A DNA stretch of 64,000 nucleotides from Chamaecyparis obtusa. Its lineage: Eukaryota; Streptophyta; Pinopsida; Cupressales; Cupressaceae. The notes beneath the pieces were generated by a model. It was not told where the DNA came from and ran no database searches. It was given only the letters and a program-made list of their open reading frames with translations. The stretch spans positions 587,001 through 651,000 of the forward strand of contig BSBK01002801.1 in NCBI GenBank assembly GCA_027943335.1, read 5' to 3'. The position numbers and the translations under genes were made by a program. Below, in pieces: positions 1 to 12,559 of this stretch; within the stretch, counting starts at the first letter, position 1, and each line of letters begins with the position of its first letter.

Positions 1-1351
1 ACAAATGTTCTAGAGATACAAGACCCTTGGGGATTTTATTACCTTTCAGTTGAATCACCCCATCACTACCTGCAACATCTTTGTAAACTTCTTTGCAATA
101 ACTATTTGATCCTTCAAAATATACATCAGAAAAACCTGCAGCACATTCTAGAAAATCTCTAAGTTGAGAGTCATTATCAAAGACTTGCCAAAACTCCACA
201 TTATCAGGCACCTTCGGCTTGTAAATCATCTCAATCTGATACTTCTGGGTTTTAAAATCAGGATGTGGCAACAATAATGAAGTGGATACTGCCAAGGTGT
301 CTGCTCTGGTGTTTTGATTTCTTGGTATGAATTTTATAGAGAAGGCGTCAAAGAAATCCAGCTCATCCAATACCAAATTTCTGTAGTGCTTTAACCTCTT
401 ATTCTTGACAAAGAATTGTCCTTTCACCCGCTTCACAATTAACTCAGCATCACCTTTTACAACCAATTTCTTGACTCCCCTCAGTTTCACCTCTTCCAAT
501 CCCAGTAGCAAGGCTTTGTACTCTGCAATATTGTTAGTATTTTTTAAATCTAACTTGAAAGAAAGAGGAATACATTCTTTATTAGGAGGAAAAAGAACTA
601 CCCCCGCACTCGAACCTGAATTGGAACAGCTACCGTTGAACTCCATCTTCCATATATCTTCTTCTTTTTGACAAGAAGTTTCATCATTTTCTTCAAGATC
701 GACCAAAATAACATAGTTACCAAAATGACACTCCTCATACAGGATTTGAGCTTTTGGGTTGTCCGAAGGCACCACAATATATTTATTTTTAGGCTCGGGT
801 TCAAGTTTCACTTTCTTCTTACCAACTGGGATCATGGCCTCTAACCAGTCCATCTTAATGTCTCCTCCTAAATCTTTGCAAAAAGTTCTATTGAGCAGCA
901 TACCGTAGTTGGCTGGGATATCTGCTACCAGGAGAGTCAATTTCAGACATTTGTTAGGGTATACGGCTAGAACGGCTTGGGCATCTTTGACCTGACCCAT
1001 TAACGAAACTTGTTTCCCATCCATAGAATAACAATGGCCATAGGTTTTAGTCAAGGTGAGACCGAGGGCTCTTGCAACCGGAGTAGGCATGATGTTATCT
1101 AACGTGCCAAAGTCAATAATGCAATTACTAAGTTTTTGACCATTTAGCAGTAAGGAGATATAGAAGGGATTAGGCTTTCTTTCCTCTATTTCACTTTCAA
1201 TTGTATTAACAAAGGGACAGTCTTCTGGTGTCTGTGGGGTATCTTGGGGTTTAAAGACCAAAGGTTCTTCAACTGTGGTTGTCTCACCTATGAGCGGCTT
1301 ATTTGATTGGGAACCTGAACTTGAATCTCCCTTAACATATTTTAAGTTTAT
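1..1351 (-). CDS. Gypsy pol fragment: aspartic protease joined to RNase H-like domain (partial, runs off left edge)
   Basis: An open frame of about 450 codons reads leftwards without a stop from 1351 to the window edge. Seen: an aspartic-protease-like stretch near 1150-1000, where the usual D-S/T-G is D-F-G followed by T-L-D-N-I-M-P; then, after a linker of about 100 residues, an RNase H-like domain at about 646-280 with NNIAEYKALL, VVKGDAELIV and a late R-A-D. The first catalytic Asp of RNase H appears as Asn (EFNGSC), so activity is doubtful. No reverse transcriptase lies between protease and RNase H. The text near the edge (IPKGL...LEHL) resembles the linker before RT in some plant gypsy elements, so RT may follow outside the window. 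It lies downstream of gag on the same strand with a one-base frame change near 1340. Family placement in the Tat-like Ty3/gypsy group is inference. Confidence 0.78.
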   Translation of the reverse strand, partial: MNLKYVKGDSSSGSQSNKPLIGETTTVEEPLVFKPQDTPQTPEDCPFVNTIESEIEERKPNPFYISLLLNGQKLSNCIIDFGTLDNIMPTPVARALGLTLTKTYGHCYSMDGKQVSLMGQVKDAQAVLAVYPNKCLKLTLLVADIPANYGMLLNRTFCKDLGGDIKMDWLEAMIPVGKKKVKLEPEPKNKYIVVPSDNPKAQILYEECHFGNYVILVDLEENDETSCQKEEDIWKMEFNGSCSNSGSSAGVVLFPPNKECIPLSFKLDLKNTNNIAEYKALLLGLEEVKLRGVKKLVVKGDAELIVKRVKGQFFVKNKRLKHYRNLVLDELDFFDAFSIKFIPRNQNTRADTLAVSTSLLLPHPDFKTQKYQIEMIYKPKVPDNVEFWQVFDNDSQLRDFLECAAGFSDVYFEGSNSYCKEVYKDVAGSDGVIQLKGNKIPKGLVSLEHL

Positions 1352-3126
1352 CTAGCTCTTTAGGATTCATTTTGAGGTATTCTACAGGGGAAATAGAGAT
1401 TGTGGAGGTTTTACAGAATTCAACAAAGTCAAAGGGAGAGGAAGGAACTGGACTACCTCTTGGTAATATCTTCACTTTAGGACCCTTTGGGCACGTAGAA
1501 GCTTCTCCATTTCTAGCTTCTTTGCATTTAGCATCAGCGTTAGTAGCAATTGAACCAGGGACAAACTTTTGCATTCTCTGATTTCTTGTCAAGATTGCAC
1601 AAGCAAGATCTTGCAAGGTTGCTAAAACACTTCCACCTTTGTCAGAGCCCGACTCATACTCTAGATAAAAAGAACTAGATAAACCAATATCGGGTGAGTC
1701 TTTCTCTTCCTACACCTCTTCTATACCAATGGTATCCCTTGTGGCATTGATTTGGAGACACCTTAACCAATTAGGACAAGACTCTCCATCATGATCTGTC
1801 ATGAGATGGAAAGAACACATTGTTTCTCTTGGTGCGGATTCAATCTGCAATCTTGGTTGTGAACTTGGCAAGAGAGGAGTTTTTCCTGAAGGTTGGTTAT
1901 ACTCTCTTCGGCTAACATCTTGGTAAGGGGACTAATATGGAGAACTTGCCTTATTTTTTTGCCTCTTTAGCATAGCCATATCGTTCATTAACCTTTGCAT
2001 CATAGGATCTGTTGTTGTAGAAGATGAAGTACTTCTTGAAGCTTGAACTTCTCTCTTCCACTTTCCAGCTGTTATGAAAGTATCTTCTAGCTGAATAGCT
2101 TGCATTTGAGCAGCAGCCAAGTCAGCCACGCCATCTTTTAACAGGTGAAAGCTTATGTCAGGCGGGACAACATTTAAGAAGAAAATCTTCTTATTTTCAT
2201 CACTTGGTGCAGAATTTGCTGGTATCCTTTGCAAGATTCTATTAAATTTGGCCACAAACTCCCGCATCGACTCATGTATCTCTTTCTTCATTTGACTGAG
2301 CTATTGCAATAGAGAAAATTCATTATTAGGAGTTTTGAATCTTGCTTCAAAAGCAGTCTTCATGTGAATCCAATTTCTGATTGAGCCATTGGGTAAATGA
2401 TTGAACCAGTCAGTTGTAGTGTCAACCAAGGTTTTGACAAAGAGTCTGACTACCACTTCTTCAGTAGGAATGCTTATAACCCCACAAGCAATGTGAAATG
2501 CACTTAGATGGTCATCAGAGGTTACTTTCCCATCTCTGTTGAACTTGGGCAAAATTTGGTTAGCACCTTTAGGCAAGTCTGCAGGTTGATTAACTCCTAA
2601 GTTCAATGGACCAATATTCTGACCCTAGGGTTGATTGGTAGCCATGTTAGGTAATTGGAAATTCAAAGGCTGGATATTAAAGACAGTAGGTGTAACAGTA
2701 CTTGGTGTTATAATGGCTTGAAAAAGGGGTGAAACAAATGGGCTAGGTGGAGGTGAAGAAGGTCTGCTAAATGTTTGGGTAGATTTCTCAAAGCTTCAAA
2801 GTCTTCATCAACCAATCCCCTACTTCTATCACCTCTGGTGTATCTCTTTTCTGCCAGCTTCAATGTCGGGAATGACTATAATTTCTAGCTGGGGCTTGCG
2901 CAAGTCTATTTACTATAACCGCTTCACGAGCAACTGGTATACCCCTTAGTCGCTCAGCTATTTCTTCTTCCTTCTCAAGCACCTCTCGAACTTGATGAAA
3001 ATGTTGGTTATTGTGTCTAAATCTCCATGCTACTTCAGCAAGGCTTGAGATTATGTCTTCTTGTGTGTCTCCAAATTCTAGATTTGGTTGTAGCACAGGA
3101 AACACATCATTGTGTGGCAACACCAT
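1332..3126 (-). pseudogene. Ty3/gypsy gag (broken)
   Basis: The coat-forming gag region of the element at the left edge. Seen from 3126 downwards: an N-terminal segment with a charged helix; a frame change between about 2860 and 2700; then a retrotransposon-gag domain from about 2650 to 1960 with the hallmarks F-V-K-T-L, D-W-F-N-H-L-P, I-R-N-W and L-L-Q...Q-M-K-K-E, ending in R-E-F-V-A-K-F-N-R. A degenerate C-x2-H-x4-H-x4-C box near 1820 would be the nucleic-acid-binding knuckle. The final stretch 1616-1332 leads into the protease through a one-base frame change. In-frame stops at 2625-2627, 2301-2303 and 1932-1934 are all TAG, in places where Gln would fit. Inactive as it stands, but the domain assignment is fairly secure. 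Confidence 0.75.
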
Positions 3127-3965
3127 TTTGTAGCATTGTAATAAATGGAGAACCTAGTGTTTTATACTGGACTCTCCCCAGTAGAGTCACCAAAAATCTG
3201 TTGGCGAATAGATTTGTCTTCTTCTTTTTAAATGAAAATAAATAAAGACTCTATATTCCTAAGACAAATGGTTCATCAACAGTTGGGTAAGCATAAGAAA
3301 TTGCTTCCCTCTGAATGTCTAAGGTTCAACTTCCTTTTAAGATTTTCAATGAATTATCGACAACAAAGTAAACATATACACTTTTAACCAGAAACTACAG
3401 AAGGAACTCTTGAATACTCTTAGGTATTGAGGTAATTTAAGAACCAACAAACTAATAAACCACACTATGAAAGAACTGAGATTTACTAACTATTTCTGAA
3501 AACAAAGGAACCTATAAAGTAACTTAAGAAAGACGAACTAGAAAGAAACCCAAAGCAACTGAATATGAATAACATATGCATAGATTTAAATGTATCAACT
3601 TCCAAAGCAATTCATACATTCCATATTTTTATTCAAAGATCTAAACCATACCATGCATTCATATATTCATATAAGATTGGATCAAAGTCTAATAAAAAAT
3701 CAATCACAGCTGTTTCAGAAAATAAAAGACTATGCTAACTATCTACTGCCAAAAAGAAACTATCTATTTCCTATCTATATTTTCTAACCCCTTAACTATT
3801 CAATGCTCCAGCATTAATAGTTTCAAGTCTGAGAGAGCCTCCAGAAAAACCCGACCTCTCAGACACTAGAAAAACTGTTTAAACTAGTTTACATAACTAA
3901 AAATAGAGTTTTTGAACACGTGTCATTTAAAACATAAAACAAGGGAAATCTTGTCTCAAAAATTA
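3127..3965 (-). other. Candidate LTR or 5' leader of the left gypsy element, with PBS-proximal motif
   Basis: No coding sequence is seen here. On the minus strand at about 3200-3170, directly before gag, is a motif reading TTTTTGGTGACTCTACTGGG, which resembles the block plant gypsy elements carry between the LTR and gag. Upstream, about 750 bases could be an LTR (possible end ...CCAACA near 3206, possible TG start near 3970), but no second copy is present in the window, so the limits are unproved. The alternative is a spacer between the ORF at 3966-7128 and gag inside one element. Confidence 0.4.
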
Positions 3966-6900
3966 CTAACTCCCATCAAGGCCTTTTGACGTGGCAGTTT
4001 GTACGAGCTTCCAGGATCGGAACACGTTCACCAGTTCCTGGGCTGGCTGAAAATGTAAATTCTTCAGGCCTGAAAGCTTCACTTGAGTCACATTCTTTTC
4101 CCACCTCAATTGCCTGATACTTTCCGCTTGCTTTGGCAACTGATCTTGATTCAACAGCAACATAGACTCCACATTTTCAATCTTGAACTGTAGGCGCTTC
4201 ATTTTCTTTGAGGGCATTCATGGTATCTGTAAAGAATTTGACCATGGCATCTTCATCCCTGTTACCCTCATCAATCTGCAAAATACTTGAGGGGTTCACT
4301 ATTTTAATGCCTTTGAGGGCGTCCGCATGCATATCCAGCACCTCTTTCTCTATTGCTTTGGCTTGAGAGACTGCAACTTTGAACATTGTGTTTTTCCATC
4401 CGAAGTTCTACTTCGAGACGAACAACATACATAGATCTACTAGCTTCATCAGATTCTCAGCTAAGAACTGAGTTACACCATAGGTTTCTATTTCTCAGAC
4501 CTATGTGATGATCGCTGCACATTTTTCTTCCTCCATTTCCCAGTTCAGAACTAGGGTTTGAACCTCACCGAGTAATCCTTCTCCATCTAGGCAAGTAGAT
4601 ATGAACTCGTGGATGAAAACACTTCCTTCAGTGATAACATTGTTTATCCAAGACTTCACGACCTCCATTAGAATTATCCCATGTTGCATCTGCTTAACCA
4701 ACATTTGGCTTTCAATCAAATTCAGATCAAAATCTTGTGAAGACTAGGCCGGCGGCAGTACTCCGTCATTAGTGAGGGAGGAAAGAAATTCAGCCATGGT
4801 AAAAACCAACTATTTCAACTCACGTTTTTCCCTCCCATCTTTTTGGGACTGTCCAAGCATATGATCGGCTGAGAATTTAAATATGTGATCCCTAGAATCC
4901 CTGTTTAGAGCACCTAGATCCATCTTCGTAATTTCAAAGTCCTCAGCCTCTGGTTCCTGAATTCCTTCTTTTAGGCCTGAAAGTGGCTATTTCTATAGTC
5001 ACCTTTCCAGTAGATAGGTCGGTAGATAGCCTAGCATCACTCTTCATTTTTTTTTCTTTGGGGGTCCAGGTAGCATATTTAGTGATGATTTCTTTTATAG
5101 GAAGTGAAATGGGTTTGTAGCTCTTTCTCTTATTCATTGATTCAGTTAGCCAGGAAGGAACTAAACCAGTCATCATCCAGTTGTCATGTGTTCTGACCAA
5201 AGTACTTTCAACCTGAGGTACTTCTATATTAATGGTAAGAACCTCTTGAACCTTCTCTTGCTGATCTGAGGAAAAGGAGATATCTTCATCATTGATCTCA
5301 ACATCCAGATAATCAAGCCCTAAAGATGCCATTTGAGAACACCTTTCTGACCTTGTTCTAGGTCTCGATCTTGGTGTGGTAGGATGCCCACCGGGAACCG
5401 CCTTCTTCTTAGGGGACGTAACTTTACTTGCATTTGGAACCATAGGAGATACATTAGATGGGGCATGTTTCACATTTTTTAAGGCTGATCTTGAACTATG
5501 CTATTCAAGAGGGGGGGGGACTTAGCTCCTTTCTTTCTCTTTTCTAACAACCAGTTTTTCGTGACCTCGAAAATGGTTCGAGCCCTCAACTTTATATCAT
5601 CTTCTTCTTTCCTATTCCAATCTATATCTGGGGGACTTCTTGCTTCTACATTGCTTGCCTCTAAACCTGTGACTTCGAAATTATTTTCTTCCATGCCCTT
5701 AATATCAAAATGCAATTGCAACATTTTGATCTGTGAAATAACAAGTCTGGAATGATCTCGTTTCTAGATTGCCTCCTCATCATTGAGATCTTCCCATAGG
5801 TCCTCAAGGTGTGAACTAGGTGAAGGATAATTACTTAAGCTTAGAACTTACCCGGCGAAGCCCTTGTTATCAAAGCCCCTTCTTAACTCATAAAACTGTA
5901 AATGAAAGCTCAACAGGTTGCTTCCAATCACCGAAGCATCCATCATATTGTTACAGGCCAAATTGCCAATTTTAACTGGGAACATAGAAGGCCATTTTTC
6001 TTCTGACATGGTATTTTTAACAACCACAAACAACTGCTTGCAAACTTTTTCCAAAATGAAATAGTTGAAAGCAAACCTTGGGAGCTTGAGAGGTTCATCA
6101 TCAAAGCCACCAACCCGGATGTAGGTGAAACATGGGAACTGCATATATAGACTTCCATAAGTTTGAATCAATTTATGTGCCTCCAATGAAACTCTTTGGT
6201 TAGGGACCCCTACCAGTTGTTGACACAATTTACCCAGGAAAAAATTATGAACCTTCCTGTAATTTTCCAAAATTTTATCTTTTCTTAATAATGGACAGTA
6301 TTCATAAATAAAAAGATCTTCATTCCAAGGAACGTGCTGAATAGCAGACAAATCTTGTGTGCATGCTAGGTAGTATATCAAATAAGAAGACATAAAGAAA
6401 TCCTTTTTAATGGCCTGAGCTTGCTTAAGTTGGTCCCTTAGGGTACTAATAATGATTTCTGCCCAATCAATATGTTTCCCTCCTCCCAAGACTATCTCAA
6501 TAAAATGAAACATCCACTCCTCATACATAAGAACCTGTTCTGAACCTTTAATCTGATGAAGCAACACTATTACATCATGCATAAGAGGTTTCATGTGATC
6601 TTTGGTAAGAACTTTAGGTAATCAAGACTTTCCTTTATAATTGGTTTGAATCCACTTCCTAGCCACATGACTCTGGTTTTTATCTACGTTCTCTTTGTAT
6701 TGAGCTAGAGATTGGGTGGGAGTAAAACTAACAAGGGATTCCTCCTGGATTTTAAAAATAGCCATAATAGTCTCCCTATTGACTGACACAAGGGTTTGGC
6801 CTTCTGCATTCAAAATGCACTTGGATTTGACTTCATATCTGTTAATACATTGCCAAACCAATTCTGGACATACAGTTGACGCTGGAAAAGCCGCGACTTC

Positions 6901-7128
6901 TAATAATCCACTCGATAGGAACTCTAGACTATGATCTTCTGTTGCATGGTTTGTGAGGTCAACTGCTATTTTCTCTACTGATATCCCTAATAGGTTTGTA
7001 TCTGAGACAATAGGAGCTCGACATTGCAAATTCTTGACATTTATGAAGAAATGCAAACTGGACCTCATCTCTTCCTCAAGAATAAAAACACAAACTCCCC
7101 CCCCTCGAATCAATACATCAAACATCAA
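3966..7128 (-). pseudogene. Long decayed ORF of unknown function, probably retroelement-borne
   Basis: Open segments at 7128-6622, 6594-5848, 5724-5479, 4719-4501 and 4386-4177 share one minus-strand frame. The segment 5473-4943 is shifted one frame, next to a run of nine G on the plus strand (5511-5519), and 4217-3966 is shifted again. Together they look like one protein of about 1,000 residues broken by stops and two or three frameshifts. The middle part (6594-5848) is the best preserved: aromatic- and Leu-rich, with no motif I can name. The part at 5473-4943 is Lys/Arg/Ser/Pro-rich, and the last part (4386-3966) is Lys/Glu/Gln-rich and coiled-coil-like. It lies upstream of, and on the same strand as, the gag at 3126. 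Plant Ogre/Tat elements carry an uncharacterised extra ORF before gag, which is the closest analogy, but homology is not shown. Confidence 0.5.
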
Positions 7129-7588
7129 CAGGAAATAAGGAAAAGCTTTAGGAGCTACCTATTTATGCAGACTTGAAACAAATTCTTCTCCCACAGCCGG
7201 GACTCCACAAGAAAATAGCAGGAAAGAAAAACTTACAGAGCTGTTTCTATTTTGAAAGATTAATGCCGGGAAAAATCAATTTTAATGAGCATAAGTCGGG
7301 GACATTAATTCCAAATGATGTGAATAGTAATGACTCAACAATATGACATCCTTGAAATCTACCATCTTTAATATCATTATTAATCATCCCCCAAGTGATA
7401 TCTCCCGCTCGTGCTAATGATTTCATTAATTGTCACCCAAAACTTCATCCAAGATTTGCTTTATTATTCCCGTCAAATCAAACTGCCCTTCTTAAAAACT
7501 TAACCATCATTGTGCTGTCAACTTATGCCATGTATCCCATCAACTGTCCTTTCACTTACTACTTTGCCCGTAATCTATCTTCGAACCT

Positions 7589-7756
7589 CTTCAAACTACT
7601 TTGAACCAGAGTTCAAAGTGGTTCAAAGTGGTTCACCGCTCAAAAGAAGTTTAGGCCGGGGCCCACCTGTAGAAAACAATCGTTAGAAAAGAAAATATTC
7701 ATTGAACTACTTCAAACTGCTTTGAATTGGAGTTCAAAGTGGTTCGAAGTGGTTCA
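7589..7756. repeat. Direct repeat, two 47-bp copies 121 bp apart
   Basis: Copies at 7589-7635 and 7710-7756 both start CTTCAAACT and end in GTGGTTCA. Each copy is itself built of TTCAAAGTGG words and inverted TTTGAAC words, so the single strand can fold on itself. It lies just beyond the 5' side of the minus-strand ORF at 7128. Confidence 0.75.
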
Positions 7757-9883
7757 GGTGAGGCATGAGTCTTGGAAAAGATTCGTCCAAGGAAGATTGA
7801 ATTTGAACTTGACAAACTTTGAAGGACATAGACGCTTGAAGAATTACTGCAAGGAAGAACTTTCAAGGGAATGTGCTAAATGAAATTCAAACAAAATGAA
7901 CTAGAAAGGGTCCTAGACACTTCAACAATGGCGACTCTGACTGTCTCTAATAAAAACCATGTCTGAAGAACTAGAAATGGATAGTTCTGAAACTACACCT
8001 TAACAATGCATTAAATTAAGCATTCATCATGTGGTACTCCTTCGTGTATTCCACTTAAATATGTTAAAAGCAACAAGACTAACAAATGCAATAGTGGTCA
8101 AGGGAGGGCATGCTTGTTTGTCCATTAATGTCATCCTACCACATGTTATAAGCACTAATACTGAGATAATTGAATAAGGCAAATCTTTATTAACAATTTG
8201 ACCAAATAATAATGATGTTGGACCGTCTACTAAACTGCAATGATAACATAAGCAAAGTGACTATCATGGCCAAGTCAGGCTGGAGTAAAATGGTAAGCAA
8301 ACATACATACAATCCTGTAAATGGTAACAATAAACAACTCAAGAACAAGCATGCAGGCATGGTGAATACTCATGGTAGGAGTAAAAGCAGATAGAGGGAA
8401 GTAATTAGCAAAATAAAAAATTGAGAGTTGTTATAGGTTGTAAAAGTGCTAGTTGATAAGTGAATAAAATGGTAGCAGTAACAAAATTTATACAGGCTAT
8501 TTTCTAATGCATAATTAATAAACTTGACATGACTACCAAGTGTTAAAATTTAAATATTTCATCTCCGATCTCCTTTTGCAATGAATGGAATGATGTATTA
8601 TTGATTTCAATTGGAGTGACGACTACATGGGGACATGCAGATCATTTTTCATGTAGTATTCAATTCCAACACCAAATTCCATTAAACATGTGCATGAGGT
8701 AATGAGAATGGTCACATAAACTTCTAATGACACAGAAACGTATAAACTACATTTGACAAAGACAGGTTTCCAACAAGTCTTTCTTTGTGGTTTGAAATGA
8801 AATAATTACAGGATAAGGGATATGAGTGGGCATGGAAATTGAAGGCAAATACAAGACATGAGTTATAACTATCATGCTACATCATGCCATATTAATAAAT
8901 CAATCTATAAATAAAATATGAAGTCATCTCTATTCATTACCAATTGAAGACATGCAAGGCACAAGACTTGGATTTTTGTAATAGGAACATAAATATTTAG
9001 TATTCAAGAAGTAAGACCATGCATAGGGAAATAATGATCAAATATAATATATGGATTTGATCATATCAAAAATTATCTGTGCAAAGTATATAGGTCTTAG
9101 ACACCTTTGCAATCAATGTCAGATTAGAGAAATCAATGTCAGATCAGATCAATATGTTAAACAAAGGAGTATTGTCCCAATGGATTATGTAGAGTTGCAA
9201 AACATGGTAAAAATGATTGTAGAGATGATTAGTACTATCAAATCCATCATGATGCAGTGCATTATTACAAAACAAATTGGTTATAGAGCAATCAATTGTG
9301 TGGTTACAATCATGAATTCATAAAAGGGCCAACTATCTCTTGTTATGCCTATGATACAACTTTTAAGGTAATGGTTAGTATAATTATAAACCACTCAGTT
9401 TAAAATGAACAAGAACAGTTACATGCATTAATAGGATCATGAAATCATCTATATAAAGATCTAGGTAAAGGTACATTTATTTCTAAAAGGAGAAACAATA
9501 TCATTATATAATGTAGGTGTGTGATTCAAGTGTAGTCAAAGGGCATGTGATAAGAGTACAAATTCCTAATATTATAATGAGGATATATGGGACAATGGTG
9601 TATTTATTTCATAGGAAAGAACAATATATGCTTGCATGTTGTTATCAAGGTAAGGAGAGCCCATGACTTTAAGGAAAAATATAGGATATGAGTGGGCAAT
9701 AATTACAACTCTATGACTGGTCAAATCGATGCAAAAGTATAGCATTAGACATAGGGGTGCATCTTTAAGTTCAAAACCATTGGCATACAGTCCAATTAGT
9801 GGATAAACTTAACAACAAGCAATAGTCCAATGCAGTCACTAATTGGCATTTTGAATTTCTTAGAAAACAATGACAAGTTGGAA

Positions 9884-10098
9884 AAGAAATGATACTTTGT
9901 GATTAATGTTCACAACCACTGGCATACAGTCCAATCAGTGGATAAACCTAACAACATCTTGAACATGCAATGTAGTCACAACGAATAATAGTCCAATGTA
10001 GTCACAAAAATGAGCAATAGTCCTCAACAATAGATATTCTATTGTATTTTATTGAAGCTTATAATCTTTAGAACATCAATCACAAAGTATCATTTCTT
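9884..10098. repeat. Inverted repeat with 28-bp arms
   Basis: The arm at 9884-9911 (AAGAAATGATACTTTGTGAT...) is the reverse complement of 10071-10098 with one mismatch. The arms enclose about 159 bp. It could be a MITE remnant, but no flanking target duplication was identified. Confidence 0.7.
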
Positions 10099-11730
10099 AC
10101 AGATGAATCAACATCATAAAAATATAGACAAGGTTGGATGGTTGTACCCTTACAGGTAGTACAGGGTCTTTAGGAAACCAATTTACATTTCATTATCTAA
10201 GAATATATTTGATAAACAAAAACTATGTTTGATAAACAATCATCAACTATAAACAATCATAAACAATCATCAACCAAAACACAATTGTATCAGTGTATGT
10301 GAACAAGTATGATAAAGTTTCAACTTATGATAAAGTTTGATAAAGTATGTAGAAAATAACTATAATCCACCATATGTGGCCGCAATCCAGTCCACTCTCT
10401 CATCCTCAGTCATCAAAAAGAACCCTTTGGCTCTTTCATGTTCACCCATGAAGGTGTCGTATACCCTTAGGAATACACCTCGACTCAATTTAGGGATGGA
10501 TTTGAGAGCGGTATATGCGCCCGTCAAAGCATTGTCATGATCAGATATATCAATTTTGTGAAGGTGAACATTGCTCACACCCTCTTTTATTTTCTTCATT
10601 GTTTCACACATGGCATCCAAGGTAGCGGCCATACTTGCCTTCCTCCTCATTCCCACCCTTGTAACAGATGATGTAGGAGTTCCTCTAGCACTTGCAGTTG
10701 CAGTGGATTGTGTTAGTAAACAGATTTGTCCTTTCTTATTCCTTGTGACAATATGACTCTTGATGCCCGAATGATGAACAAAACCCGCTTACAACAGTTG
10801 AAAAGCCATCTTCTGATGACTATCTTTTCTCTGAATTGGTAGGTACAGCTCCCTATGTGAATGATTTTCAAAGAATTATGTTTGATTTCTAAATCTAATC
10901 CAGGTATGCTCTTAACCTGAGAGCACGAGAGGCTAACCAAATTAAGTCTAACCAAACTTAATTCAGGCAAGGAAAAATGCTTCTAATTTATGACCAAGCA
11001 ACAAACTCACAAATCCTATGAATCTGAATGCTTAGTAACTATCTACAGAAATGCAAATAAACTTCTTCTGAAACTTTCCCCAAATCTTCCAAAGCACATC
11101 CTACTCTATTTGATTCATATCTTCATCATGAAAGAACGGAACATCCTTCCTTTCTTCCTGCAATTCAGATTGTAAAAGAAAGAAACAAAAAAACATCAAC
11201 TAACTAAGTGGAATAGAAAATTATTGACATACAATCCTCTTTATTGGCTCTGCAATATTAAGTTTGATACATCAACAATTTTGCCGACCTTTGCATTTAC
11301 TTTTGCAATAGTATTTATAGAGGTTACATCATATGGCCTTCATGAGAATATGAAATGTTTCAAATTCCAGAGTTTTGAAAGACTAGGCACTGAGAAAGGA
11401 CATCTTTAACAAAAGAATTTGGAAAGCCAATCATAGATACAGGAATAGGAATAGACATCAGAATTATGACACTTCATTTCAAGGCTCTCATTGTCTACTT
11501 TATCATTATCCATCGAACCAACATCTTCCATTAAAACTTAAATTCTGCAGTTCATTTTGAAATTTAAATACTGATGAACGCATTTCATAGCATTGAGCTA
11601 CACTTCATTTAGCCTCGCTATGTTTCCAACCGTCAATTTTATGTATGCGAGTTCCTCAACTTAGAGCACGTGCTTCATTAAACACTTGAATCTCACCGCA
11701 TCGCATAAGACACTAATTGAGTGAGCGAGT

Positions 11731-12485
11731 ACACGTGGTGTGATCCCACATGATCGCATAGAATCTCCCACACCATAGCGACAAAGCGGGGAGCCGTCGA
11801 TTAAGTATCTACCATTCTGTTGGACCCACGGGCTACGTGGAACAATCTTGCATGATCGCATAGCTTGTTTTAAAGTTTTGCGATCATGCGACCACTCAAA
11901 ATGAACTCGCCCAGCTTTAACTATTTATTAGTTACAAAAATGCACGGCCATCTTTCCTAACCGCTGAATGTACCTTATTCCTTCTCTAACCTAGCAACTA
12001 CGAGAAACTTTTCTGGGCCCCACCGCGAGACACATGTTCGCATCTCGCATGATCGCATAGCTTGTTTTAAAGTTTTGCGATCATGCGACCGCTTAGAATC
12101 TTCCCTATCATCCCGTTAAAGTGGGAACCGTAGATTCACCTTCGCTGATGATCTTTAAACCTTTCTACCATAAACAAATCTTCCAGACCCACTGAGGGAC
12201 ACGTGGTGAGATCTCGCATGATGGCAAAATAGCTTCCTCAATCATGCGACATAGCGGGGACCGTAGATTTGGAGACCGCAACTAAGAGCCCATGACCCCA
12301 CCATTCCACATGTCCACATCCCGCATGATCGCATGACATCTTCCTCAGTCATGCGATCTTGCGACATCCGTTGATTCTCCCTTAGCACACCGCATGGTAT
12401 AAATGCTTTCGGACCCACTAGAACACGTGGTGAGATCTCGCATGATTGCAAGACAGTTCTCTCAGTCTTGCAATCTTGTGACCTC
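11731..12485. repeat. Array of diverged units, each with a CATGATCGCA hairpin
   Basis: Five or six diverged units 100-200 bp apart. The best, at 12046-12057 and 12076-12087, has perfect 12-bp arms (CGCATGATCGCA and its complement) round an 18-base loop; 11850-11860 with 11879-11889 has 11-bp arms and the same loop. Weaker ones start at 12215, 12322 and 12439. Several units are preceded by an ACACGTGGTG-like word (11731, about 12200, about 12423) that contains a G-box core. The stretch is clearly richer in G+C than its surroundings. Confidence 0.75.
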
Positions 12486-12559
12486 CGTTGATTCTCCTTT
12501 AGCACACCACACTTTTCTTTGACCCGAGCTCAGTAACAACATCGGGAAGCTTGCAGGAA

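Larger units (their letters stand above)
7129..10359. other. Non-coding stretch, no gene recognised
   Basis: About 3.2 kb of AT-rich sequence without a convincing reading frame; short open frames at 7395, 8212 and 9051 have no family signature. It holds a direct repeat at 7589-7756, an inverted repeat at 9884-10098, and a partial duplication near 9776 and 9910 sharing GGCATACAGTCCAAT. Confidence 0.6.

Noticed and set aside
7925..7960. GGCGACTCTGACTG as a plus-strand PBS-proximal motif
   Set aside because: The match to the usual plant block is partial, and no LTR or gag adjoins it on that strand.
9051..9323. 90-codon plus-strand open frame
   Set aside because: No family signature, Ile/Met-rich composition typical of chance frames in AT-rich DNA, and no neighbouring gene.
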